A DNA stretch of 54,805 nucleotides from Bacteroidales bacterium (lineage in GTDB: Bacteria > Bacteroidota > Bacteroidia > Bacteroidales > FEN-979), in NCBI GenBank assembly GCA_030681475.1, contig JAUXWT010000064.1, positions 1-54,805 of the forward strand. The letters run 5' to 3'. Of this stretch, positions 9,257 to 18,800 are shown piece by piece (positions within the stretch are counted from its first letter, which is position 1; each line of letters starts with the position of its first letter). The notes beneath the pieces are model-generated. The model had not been told where the DNA came from. It saw only the letters and a list, made by a program, of their open reading frames with translations, and did not search any database. Both the position numbers and the translations under genes were made by a program.

Positions 9257-12200
9257 ATGAAAACTATCTACACTCTATCCCGAAGCATTACTTTCCTGCT
9301 GGCAATGCTCCTTCTGCCGGTCTTGGTATTTACCGGAAATGTTCAATTGAATAACGGAAAAACCGCCGTTTCATTCAAAGAGAAAGACTATCAGAAAATA
9401 GTGTTTTCAAGCTCAATCGCGGGTTTTTCCTTTGCCGAAGTCAACGCCCCGGCCGGAATGTTTTCAATGCTGTCGATCGATGGTTTTGGTAAAAGGAATA
9501 TTGAAGGGGAACCCTCTTTGCCTGTTTACAGAAAACTTATCGAGGTACCGGTAAACGCCACTTTCAAAGTGAAGATTATCAGGCAGCATTACCAGGAGAT
9601 CGTTCTTAATGAAGTTGGCGTCAAAACGCCTGTTTTTCCCGCACAACCGCCCCTGTCAAAAGGTGACGACCCAATAAAAGTCCCATTTATTTATTCCAAG
9701 GATGTATATTTCACCGATGGTTGGATTGCGGACGACCTGGCCACCGTGAGTTTTATCGGAACGATGCGTGCGATTAACCTGGCCAGGATTGATATTTCAC
9801 CGGTTCAATACAACCCTGTGGAAAACAAACTACGGATCTACGATGAACTTGAAGTTGAGATCATATTTGAAAATGCAGATATTCCGGCAACGATTGAATT
9901 GAAAAGTTCAAAAGCCTCGCCATATTTCAACAGCATGTACCGGATGGTGGAGAATTTCAAACCCAATCCGATGACCGATGAGTTGATAACCTCAGCACCG
10001 GTTACTTACGTGATCGTTTCTGACCCCATGTTTCAGGCAACTTTACAACCTTTCATTGCCTGGAAAAAGAAAAAGGGTTTCAGGGTGATCGAAGGATATA
10101 CCAATAATCCTGCAGTTGGCAATACAACAACAACGATCAAAGCGTGGCTCCAGGGATTATACTCCTCACCTCCGGCTGGTTACAATGCACCGAGTTTTGT
10201 ATTGTTTATCGGCGATGTGGCACAGGTCCCTGCATGGGCAGGAGGCGCTGGTTCTCATTATACCGATCTGCGGTATTGTGAATATACCAATGATAACCTG
10301 CCGGAAGTCTATTATGGTCGTTTCTCAGCAACTTCAGTTGCACAACTCCAACCCCAGGTTGATAAAACGCTTGAGTATGAGCAATACCTGATGCCCGATC
10401 CCTCCTTTTTGAATGAGGCGGTTATGGCTGCCGGCGCCGATGCCAGTTTCCAGACACACAGCAACGGACAGATCTATTATGGCACCGAGAATTACTTCAA
10501 TGCAGCACATGGAATTTTATCGCACACGTACCTTCAGCCGGAACCTTCAGGGGGAAACTATTCCCAGAACATAAAAAATAACGTATCAAGCGGTGTGTCA
10601 TTTGCTAATTATACAGCCCATTGCAGTGAAAACGGCTGGGCCGATCCCAGTTTTGTGATCTCCGATATTGCCAGCCTTACCAATGCCCATAAATACTGCC
10701 TGATGGTGGGAAATTGCTGCCTGTCGGCCAAATTCGATGTGAACAGTTTTGCCGAGGAGCAACTCCGGGCAGTCAACAAGGGTTCGGTCGGGTATATCGG
10801 TGGCTCCAACAATACCTATTGGGATGAGGACTATTGGTGGGGTTGCGGTTTCAAGAGTGTGGTACTGCACCCGGCCTATGATCCTGCCCATATCGGCGCC
10901 TATGATGGCGCTTTTCACGATCACGGGGAACCTGTTGCCGACTGGTTCGTGACCCAGGGACAAATGTTCGTTTGCGGAAATTATGCAGTAGAAGAATCCA
11001 ATACAAGCCGGAAGCAATACTATTGGGAGATATACCACCTGATGGGTGACCCGTCGCTGATGATCTATTATTCCGTACCACCGGCGCTTACCGCATCCTA
11101 TCAAAGTCCCCTGATGATTGGCATGACAACCCTTACAGTGAATACAGCGCCCTATGCCTATATCGCCTTGTCGATGAACGGCATCCTGCTTGATGCCAGG
11201 ATTGCTGACGCCACTGGAGCGGCAACTCTTGCTTTTCCGGCGCTGAACACACCTGGAACCGCCGATATCGTGATCACCAAACAAAACAGGCAACCACATA
11301 TCAGCACGATACAAGTCATTCCGGCATCGGGGCCTTACGTGATCTATACGTCCAGCGCCATCAACGATCCACTTCCCACCGGAAACAACAACGGGCAAAT
11401 GGATTTTGATGAGATCAACAGTTTGAATGTTTCATTAAAAAATGTGGGTGTTCAGACCGCTACAAACGTGATCGCAACGTTGTCAACCACCAGTCCCCAT
11501 ATCACCATGACCGATAATTCTGAGAATTTCGGCAACATTAACCCGGATCAGACGATCACCATGAATGATGCATTTTCGTACATCGTGGCCAATGACATTC
11601 CCGATCAGCAGGTGGTTCCTTTCACCCTTCATGCCGTAAGCGGAGTTGATCTTTGGAATTCAAGTTTCAATATCACCGCTAATGCCCCTGCGCTTCAGGT
11701 TGGCGCCATGACCGTCCAGGATAACTGCCCGGGATGTAACAACGATGGCATCCTTGATCCGGGCGAAACTGCCAACCTCGTGATTGTTAACAGTAATAAC
11801 GGGCACGCCGGGTTGTCAAACATCAACGGAACCTTGTCTGTTGCAGGGGGATCAAGCCCCTACCTGGTGATCAATAATTCAACTTCCGTTATTGGCACCC
11901 TGGCAACCGGAGGTTCCGGCAATGCAGTATTTAGTGTTACAGCCGATCCATCCACCCCGATCGGTACGCCGGTTGACCTCAGTTACACGGTAACCGGAGG
12001 CACATCAGGGCAATACACCGCTACAGCGTTAAAACAGGTAGTGATCGGATTGATCCCCACATATATTATGTCGTCCACCTCGGTAACAACCTGTACCGGT
12101 TATTTTTATGATCCGGGCGGCCCTGCGGGGAGCTATAGTAACAGTCAGGACTTCACCATGGTAATCAATCCTGGCATGACCGGAAGCATGCTCCGGGTGA

Positions 12201-14044
12201 TATTCAGCAGTTTTGAGCTAGAAGCTCAGACCACCTGCAACTATGATTACCTTAAAATTTATGATGGAACCAACACCTCCGCCCCGCTACTGGGCGCCTG
12301 GTGTGGCACAAACTCACCGGGAACCATTATTGCCAACAATTCAACCGGTGCGCTGACATTTGTGTTTCACAGCGATGTATCCGTTACGAAGCCGGGATGG
12401 GAGGCCAGTGTCAGTTGCTTGTCAGGGGTAGTGATCAACCCTGCAACTTTCTCCGCCACTGCGGCCACCACCACACAGATCGACTTGGCCTGGACTCCCA
12501 ATGCTTCCAACCATAACGTGATGGTGGTGTGTGCCATGACGAGTGTTTTTGGTGTTCCGGTCAACGGAACGGTTTACAACCCCGGAAATGCCATTGCCGG
12601 CGGAGGAACGGTGATCTGTACTGATCCGGGCACATCCTTCAATCATTCCGGGCTGAATCCAAGTACAACCTATTACTATAAGGCTTTTTCATATGATGCA
12701 ACACACAATTATTCTTCAGGGATAACTACAAGCGCCAATACCGCCTGCGGTACCGTGGATGCTTTTCCTTGGGCAGAAGGGTTTGAAAACGCAGGTTTGA
12801 TACCGGCTTGCTGGTCGCAGGAGTATGTGACCACCCCCGGCCTGAACTGGACTTTTGTAAAGGGAAACGGCAGTTCGAATCCGGCGACCGCACATGGAGG
12901 TAATTTCAATGCCTGCCTGAAAGATGCCTCATCTGCGGATAATATAACCCGTCTTGTTTCTCCAAAACTTAATCTTGCCGGCCTTCCTCAACCCCAACTG
13001 AAGTTCTGGCACACGCAGGCATTCTGGAGCCCGGATCAGGATCTGTTAACTGTTTATTACAGGAAATCTGCAACCGATCCCTGGAAATTACTTACGGTCT
13101 ATACCAGCAGCATCGCAACCTGGACATTGGAAACGATTCCGCTTCCGGAGGCTACTGATTCTTATTTCATTGCTTTTGAAGGCAACGCAAAATACGGTTA
13201 TGGCGTATGCGTTGATGATGTTGAAATATCGAGCGCCTGCCCTGCGATCTACCCGGTTGGCATTGAGATCATGGCATCGGCAAACCCGGTCAGTTCCGGA
13301 ACCAGCGTTATGTTTACGGCCACCCCTGCAAATGGCGGAACGGTTCCTGCTTTCCAATGGGAACTGAATGGGACAAACATTCCGGGTGCAACAAATTCAA
13401 GCTATGCTTATATCCCCGAAAACAGCGACGTGATCACGTGTCGGCTGACTTCCGACATCTCCTGTGCATCCGGTAATCCGGCCAACTCCAACGCGATTGT
13501 CATGATCGTCACAACCATTCCGCTTACCGTCACACTGTATGACCTCACGGTTACCGGTTCGCAGTGTTTTGATGCCGTTCAGACCATTACCGTGGCGGGC
13601 AGCGGACACACCTTTACGGTAACTAACGGAGGATATGCCACGATGATCGCCGGCCAGAACATCCTGTACCTGCCGGGAACGGCTGTCGTGTCGGGTGGGT
13701 ATATGTATGGTCAAATCGCCCCGGGAGGGCCATTCTGCCAGGCTCCGACGAAGCCGGCAGCAGTTACCGGGACAGATGAAATACACCCCACCGGCGGAAA
13801 AACCTTCTGGAAAATATATCCCAATCCGACCTCCGGCGAATTCACCCTGGAAATGGATGGCGATGTTTCATCAGAGAGAACCATCGTGGCAATCTATGGC
13901 ATGAAGGGGGAGAAGATCATATCTGCGGAGTTAATCCATGAAAGGAAGCATGAATTCTCTCTTTCAGGTATGCCTGCCGGGCTGTATCTGATCAGGGTTA
14001 TTTCCGGTGGTTTGACAGGCACGGTGAGAATAGTGAAGCAATAG
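9257..14044 (+). CDS. Gingipain-like C25 cysteine peptidase, T9SS-secreted
   Basis: The ATG at 9257 is preferred over the in-frame GTG at 9251; it gives 1595 aa with a signal peptide (MKTIYTLSRSITFLLAMLLL). A C25-type propeptide (about 27-230, with GEPSLP) precedes the peptidase domain (about 248-606). The expected catalytic His is His455 in YTAHCSENGW. The nucleophile is Cys487 or Cys488 in GNCCLSAKFD, and alignment with the usual CYTGKFD favours Cys488. Next are an Ig-like segment, two CARDB-like domains (about 697-925), CUB (944-1055), Fn3 (1058-1165), cleaved adhesin (1170-1330), Ig-like, 3-coathanger and a type A T9SS tail (about 1515-1595). Peptidase plus cleaved-adhesin architecture matches gingipains of Porphyromonas. 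It probably degrades extracellular protein. A fossil copy of its 3' end lies at 15310. Confidence 0.92.
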   Translation: MKTIYTLSRSITFLLAMLLLPVLVFTGNVQLNNGKTAVSFKEKDYQKIVFSSSIAGFSFAEVNAPAGMFSMLSIDGFGKRNIEGEPSLPVYRKLIEVPVNATFKVKIIRQHYQEIVLNEVGVKTPVFPAQPPLSKGDDPIKVPFIYSKDVYFTDGWIADDLATVSFIGTMRAINLARIDISPVQYNPVENKLRIYDELEVEIIFENADIPATIELKSSKASPYFNSMYRMVENFKPNPMTDELITSAPVTYVIVSDPMFQATLQPFIAWKKKKGFRVIEGYTNNPAVGNTTTTIKAWLQGLYSSPPAGYNAPSFVLFIGDVAQVPAWAGGAGSHYTDLRYCEYTNDNLPEVYYGRFSATSVAQLQPQVDKTLEYEQYLMPDPSFLNEAVMAAGADASFQTHSNGQIYYGTENYFNAAHGILSHTYLQPEPSGGNYSQNIKNNVSSGVSFANYTAHCSENGWADPSFVISDIASLTNAHKYCLMVGNCCLSAKFDVNSFAEEQLRAVNKGSVGYIGGSNNTYWDEDYWWGCGFKSVVLHPAYDPAHIGAYDGAFHDHGEPVADWFVTQGQMFVCGNYAVEESNTSRKQYYWEIYHLMGDPSLMIYYSVPPALTASYQSPLMIGMTTLTVNTAPYAYIALSMNGILLDARIADATGAATLAFPALNTPGTADIVITKQNRQPHISTIQVIPASGPYVIYTSSAINDPLPTGNNNGQMDFDEINSLNVSLKNVGVQTATNVIATLSTTSPHITMTDNSENFGNINPDQTITMNDAFSYIVANDIPDQQVVPFTLHAVSGVDLWNSSFNITANAPALQVGAMTVQDNCPGCNNDGILDPGETANLVIVNSNNGHAGLSNINGTLSVAGGSSPYLVINNSTSVIGTLATGGSGNAVFSVTADPSTPIGTPVDLSYTVTGGTSGQYTATALKQVVIGLIPTYIMSSTSVTTCTGYFYDPGGPAGSYSNSQDFTMVINPGMTGSMLRVIFSSFELEAQTTCNYDYLKIYDGTNTSAPLLGAWCGTNSPGTIIANNSTGALTFVFHSDVSVTKPGWEASVSCLSGVVINPATFSATAATTTQIDLAWTPNASNHNVMVVCAMTSVFGVPVNGTVYNPGNAIAGGGTVICTDPGTSFNHSGLNPSTTYYYKAFSYDATHNYSSGITTSANTACGTVDAFPWAEGFENAGLIPACWSQEYVTTPGLNWTFVKGNGSSNPATAHGGNFNACLKDASSADNITRLVSPKLNLAGLPQPQLKFWHTQAFWSPDQDLLTVYYRKSATDPWKLLTVYTSSIATWTLETIPLPEATDSYFIAFEGNAKYGYGVCVDDVEISSACPAIYPVGIEIMASANPVSSGTSVMFTATPANGGTVPAFQWELNGTNIPGATNSSYAYIPENSDVITCRLTSDISCASGNPANSNAIVMIVTTIPLTVTLYDLTVTGSQCFDAVQTITVAGSGHTFTVTNGGYATMIAGQNILYLPGTAVVSGGYMYGQIAPGGPFCQAPTKPAAVTGTDEIHPTGGKTFWKIYPNPTSGEFTLEMDGDVSSERTIVAIYGMKGEKIISAELIHERKHEFSLSGMPAGLYLIRVISGGLTGTVRIVKQ

Positions 14045-14059
14045 ACGCCTTTTTGGACT

Positions 14060-15184
14060 TTATTCGAGGAATGAAAAATAATTTTCCGGGGTGATGGTGT
14101 CGAACGAATGATTTGGATAAGCGGCGCTGAATGTTTTCGGGAGCCGGCCTTTCTTCAACGGATTTATTTTAAATTCCCAGGCAAAAAGATGCCCGTCTTT
14201 TTCCTCGAGATAATCAATCTCCTGTTGCTGGGTTGTCCTCCAGAACCAGGTATTAACAAATAAATTATACTGGTGAAGTACTTTATAACGTTCACACACC
14301 AGGAAATTTTCCCACAGCGCGCCTTTGTCAGTTCTCAGGTTCAACGGGCTAAAATTGGCGATGATGGCATTTCTTACCCCATTGTCGGTAAAATAGATTT
14401 TCCTGCTTTTCTTTAATTCATTCCTGACATTCCGGCTCAATGCACGCAGCCTGAAAATGACAAAAGCCTGCTCAAGCATGTAGATATAGCGTTCGATGGT
14501 AACCGGATCGGCATGGACAATCTGTCCCAATTCATGAAAAGAGACTTCCGACCCAACCTGAAGGGCCAGCGCCTCCAAAAGCAGACTGAACAGCTCCGGT
14601 TTACGCAAATCATTATAGGCCAGAATATCTTTATACAGGTAACTTGTAGTGAGACTTTTCAGCGTTTGATAGGCGTTTCCCGGATTTGTAACAACCTCGG
14701 GGTACATTCCGTAAATCAACCGGTTTTCGAGTTGTCTTTTTTCTTCTGTTTCGCCATGCTCGGATTTAAGTTCTGATATTGAAAAAGGGAACAGGTGATA
14801 TTCAATCTTCCTGCCGGTGAGGGGTTCCATAATTTTATTGGCCAGTTCAAAGGAGGAAGATCCTGTAGCGATCAATTGGATGTTTTTTATTTTGTCAGCG
14901 ATAAGCTTGATGGTCAGCCCGATGTTTTCTATGCGTTGGGCTTCATCGATCATCACCACGTCAAACCCCGAAAAAAAAGTCTTTAGCTGACTTGATGTGA
15001 CATTGGTCAGTTTTTGCCTTGTATCAGGTTCATCACCATCGAGCATCAGGATATTTTCGGTTAATGAGTCCTTAATTTCATTCAGCAGGGTGGTTTTTCC
15101 CGACTGCCGGGGCCCGTAGATGATAATTACTTTACCCTTGAACAGGTTTTCTTTAATAGAGGTGAATATCCGGCGTTTTATCAT
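14060..15184 (-). CDS. AAA-type ATPase with C-terminal DUF4143 domain
   Basis: The 374-aa protein has a Walker A motif GPRQSGKT (residues 24-31), a Walker B MIDEAQ, and the LIATGSSSFEL segment characteristic of the AAA_14/DUF4143 family. The C-terminal part ends with an acidic-Glu-x-Lys arrangement (YLEEKDG...WEFK) like the nuclease-fold tails of this family. The physiological role of these proteins is not settled, and they are often scattered, horizontally moving single genes. Here it is convergent with the C25 gene (15 bp between stops) and is flanked on one side by the C25 3' end and on the other by a fossil copy of that same end. This suggests arrival or rearrangement together with the duplication. 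Confidence 0.88.
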   Translation of the reverse strand: MIKRRIFTSIKENLFKGKVIIIYGPRQSGKTTLLNEIKDSLTENILMLDGDEPDTRQKLTNVTSSQLKTFFSGFDVVMIDEAQRIENIGLTIKLIADKIKNIQLIATGSSSFELANKIMEPLTGRKIEYHLFPFSISELKSEHGETEEKRQLENRLIYGMYPEVVTNPGNAYQTLKSLTTSYLYKDILAYNDLRKPELFSLLLEALALQVGSEVSFHELGQIVHADPVTIERYIYMLEQAFVIFRLRALSRNVRNELKKSRKIYFTDNGVRNAIIANFSPLNLRTDKGALWENFLVCERYKVLHQYNLFVNTWFWRTTQQQEIDYLEEKDGHLFAWEFKINPLKKGRLPKTFSAAYPNHSFDTITPENYFSFLE

Positions 15185-15309
15185 ATTGCATTTTTCTCAA
15201 AAGTACATGATTTTAGATTATAATCCAAAAATATTATATTATTTTATGATTACGATCCAAATTTTACAGCTACTTCGTTATTTGATGTGCTTGACTATGA
15301 TGAGCTTTG

Positions 15310-15452
15310 TTGCCCCGGGAGGGCCGTTCTGCCTGGAAAATATATCCCAATCCGACCTCCGGCGAATTCACCCTGAAAATGGATGGAGATGTTTCATCTG
15401 AGAGAACCAGCGTGGCAATCTATGGCATGAAAGTGGAGATGATCATATCCGC
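15310..15452 (+). pseudogene. Fossil copy of the C25 gene 3' end (T9SS sorting domain, internally deleted)
   Basis: The sequence GCCCCGGGAGGGCC and what follows matches 13718 onward, near the end of the C25 gene. The match then jumps over about 70 bp to the part encoding WKIYPNPTSGEFTL, and continues almost unchanged through VAIYGMK to about 15450. The deletion shifts the frame: the APGGPFC part and the IYPNP part are in different frames. No start codon context or body exists upstream. Near identity to the intact gene suggests a fairly recent duplication. Confidence 0.8.
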
Positions 15453-15716
15453 GCCCGCAAACTTAACCGGGATGAGGAGATGTGGGGTATGGCAGGACTG
15501 CTGCACGATCTCGATGTGGAAATCACCAATGCCGAACCCACCGTACATGGCACCCAAACTGAAGAGTTACTGAAGGATTACGATATTGATCCGGAAATCC
15601 TTGACACCATCCGAATGCACAATGAATGTTCATCGGGAAAGGAAAGAAGTACCGAATTCCAACATGCCCTGGCAATTGAATCAATGCTGCCAATTGCAAA
15701 TGACATCGGCCTTTAA
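15453..15716 (+). pseudogene. Fragment of an HD-domain metal-dependent phosphohydrolase
   Basis: In the frame ending at TAA 15714-15716 the translation reads ARKLNRDEEMWGMAGLLHDLD and continues to HNECSSGKER and HALAIES. The LLHDLD motif (HD metal ligands), the second histidine region (VHGTQT), the MHNE and the EFQHALA segment are those of small HD-superfamily hydrolases. The usual N-terminus and the last 60 or so residues of the family are missing. The fragment is joined directly to the T9SS fossil upstream, so it is a chimeric, probably non-functional relic. Confidence 0.75.
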
Positions 15717-15728
15717 ACCCATCCTTTC

Positions 15729-15766
15729 GTCCGCCTGTCCGCCTGTCCGCTTGTCCGCTTGTCCCC
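15729..15766. repeat. Tandem octamer repeat, four units plus partial (GTCCGCCT/GTCCGCTT)
   Basis: Two units of GTCCGCCT and two of GTCCGCTT are followed by GTCCCC. The array lies 63 bp before the ATG at 15829, within the likely promoter region of that gene, and 12 bp after the HD fragment's stop codon. It has the same 8-bp period and copy number as the arrays at 33885 and 39689 but a different unit. Confidence 0.85.
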
Positions 15767-15828
15767 AAAAAAGTTATTAACAATCCCCCCACCTTTCCCC
15801 TCCGGAACCGATTAACCGGAAAAACACC

Positions 15829-18800
15829 ATGAAAAAGTTCATCTATTTGGCCTGCCTGGCATATCTGGCTGGTCACACAGGCAGTTGTCAGATCGCTGCC
15901 TGGGATTTTTACGGAGCGTCGTTCCCGGTAACATGGCCGGCAACCACCTTTCAGGCGAACCTCAACACCACGGGAAACGCAAGCGAGATCACCCGCGGTT
16001 CCGGTTCGCCTGCGTCCGGCGGTGTAAACTCATTCCGGACAACCGGATTTCAGAACAACGGGATATCCACGGCCGCGACCGATTATTTTCAGATCACCCT
16101 GCAGGCTGTTCCGGGATACAAGTTATCCCTTTCCACCCTGGATGCGAAATTCAACGGAACCTCCACCTTTTTTGCCAGTCCGGGGGTCACTTCACAATTT
16201 GCCTACAGTCTTGACGGCGCGAACTTTATCCTGATCGGGAATCCGGTGCAATCAACCTCGCTGACCATGACACAGGTGAATTTATCCGGCATCGCCGACC
16301 TGCAGAATGTCTATACAGAGACAACGGTCACCCTGAGGTATTATGCCAGCGGTCAGACCACCACAGGAGGATGGGGGTTTTATTCCAGTGCATCGGGGGT
16401 CAACGGCCTTGCTGTGGGCGGAACTGTAATGGAAGCGCTCATCACAGTTCCGGCGGTGCAGGCTTCCGGTATTAATTTCAGCAACATTCAGCAAACCCAG
16501 ATGGGCTTATCCTGGACTCCGGGTAGTGGAGAAAAGCGGCTGGTGAAGATCAACACCGCCAACAATTTTACCGATCCGGCCAACGGCGCCGACCCTATTG
16601 CGAACCCGGTATATTCCGGAAGCGGCGAACAGGTTGTCTATAACTATTCAGGCTCATCAATACCTGCAGTGACCGGACTGACGACAGGGGTGACCTACTG
16701 GTTCCGGATATACGAATACAACGGTTCTGGAACACTTACGATGTTCAACATCCTTGGTGCGATGACCAACCCACTGAGTCAGACAACCTCTGCGTTGCTG
16801 CTTTCACCGGCTGTTTCTTCACCAACAGCAACAATGGTCTCCTCAGATGCTGCCATTCTCGGGGGCCACATCACCTCCGATGGAGGCAGTCCGGTCACAG
16901 AGCGGGGAACGGTTTGGAAAAGCTCTTCCCCCGTCACTATCAGCGATAACAAACTTCCGGAGGGCGACATTGATACAGGTTTCTTCAGCCACCAGCGGAC
17001 GATGATGCCTCCGGCCATGCAGATCCATTATGCCGCCTATGCCACGAATGCGGTTGGCACGACGCTGACGACGGAGGCGACATTTTTTACACTTGCCCTT
17101 GAACCGCCGGGCCATGTTACCGGTTTTACAGCAACTTCAGCCGGAACAACAACCATCGGTCTGTCCTGGATCCCTGTCACGACCGGAGCAAATGGATATC
17201 TGATCCTGCAAAAGCAAGGAACAACACCCACTGCTGGAATGCCGGCCGATGCCGGTCAATACTTACCAGGGGCAATCATTGATGATGGGATGGTGGCGGC
17301 AAACGTCACCCAGGGAACAACCGGCGTTCAGGCCATCACCGGCTTATCGCCCGGAACGGCATATACTTTTTCCATTTTTCCATATACCTGGGATGAGGTC
17401 AATCCACAGACTACCAACTATCTTACGCAGTCGCCTGTTCCAGTTGCCTCCGCCATGACCGGAGTTCCCGCAGTGGCGACCTATCATTGGACCGGAGCTT
17501 CCGGTAACGACTGGAACGTGGCGGGAAACTGGAATCCATACCGGACCGTACCTGCATTGAACGATATTCTTGTATTTGATGCAGGCGGATCATGGACAAT
17601 CATCAATGTACCTTCTCAGACTATTGGACAATTGCATGTTTCGGCGAACACTGCCGTAACGCTCCAAGGGTTGGGAACGCTGAACGTAGCCGGGGATACC
17701 GGAGAGGATCTGGCAGTTGCATGGGTCTGCCAGTTGAATCTCTCCGGTTCCGGTACGATCAGCATTTCTCTTGCAGCAGGTGCATCGGGTATTATAAACG
17801 GATCAATGACCTTTTCTGGCGGCGGACACCGGTTGCTTGGTGCCTCGGCGAACGGGATCGTTTTTGCCTCAGGCAGCATGTTTAAAGCGGGGAGCGGATT
17901 TTCCGGAAATCCTTTCGGGACGGTGATCTTTAACTCCGTCGTTTTCAGTTCCGGATCAGTATATGTGTGCCAGGCGGGAGGAAATCCTTTTGGCGCCACC
18001 GCGCCGGCTTCCGTGGTGGTCTTTCAGCCGGGGAGCCTCTACCGGATTGATGCCTATGCGGTTCCATCCTTCGGCGGCAGAACTTACGGAAATTTTGAGA
18101 TGAACTACCCCGGATCCATTACGGTAACGGGATCATCAGCCGTGTCTATCGGCAATTTCACGGCATCACAGGGGACATTTTATTTCAACACGACAGGAAT
18201 ACCCGGACACTCCATAAAGGGGAATGTCTTCGTGGCAAATGTAGCCACGCTGATCCTTGCGCCGTCATCAGCCGGAACGATTTCGTTTAACGGCACATCG
18301 CCGCAAACAATTTCGGGCAGCGGATCGCTGATGACCGGTCCATTTTCGACGGTGGAATTCGGGAACAGTTCAGGGGTAACCTTGAACATGGATGCCAGGT
18401 TGAACAACGTAACGATTACGACAGGAGGATTGTTCACCATCGCCCCAAACGCGGAGTTGACTGTAACAGGCGACCTTGTCAACGGCGCACCGGCGACCGG
18501 CTTTATCGTCGAGCCGGATGCGTCGCTGATCCATAACAGCGTTGGGGTGGCGGGAACCGTAAAGCGAAATATTGGAGCTGCGACCTGGATAGACTGGCAG
18601 GACGGATGGCACTTTCTGTCATCTCCTGTTGCCGGCCAGTCAATTAATGAAACAGGCGGATTCATAACCCTTGGAACAGGCAATGATTTTGACTTGCTGA
18701 CCTGGTCGGAACCCGATAATCTCTGGGTCAATTATAAAAACACAACAGTCCCGCCATACTTTGCCGACATCAACGGCAGCAATAACTTCGAAGTTGGAAG

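Noticed and set aside
10598-11398. Long minus-strand open frame (266 codons) inside the C25 gene
   Set aside because: Wholly antisense to the well-supported peptidase domain, Cys/His/Gly/Arg-rich and without family features; a shadow of codon bias.
15729-15766. CRISPR-like appearance of regularly spaced short repeats
   Set aside because: Units are contiguous 8-mers without spacers of 25 bp or more, and no cas genes are present.
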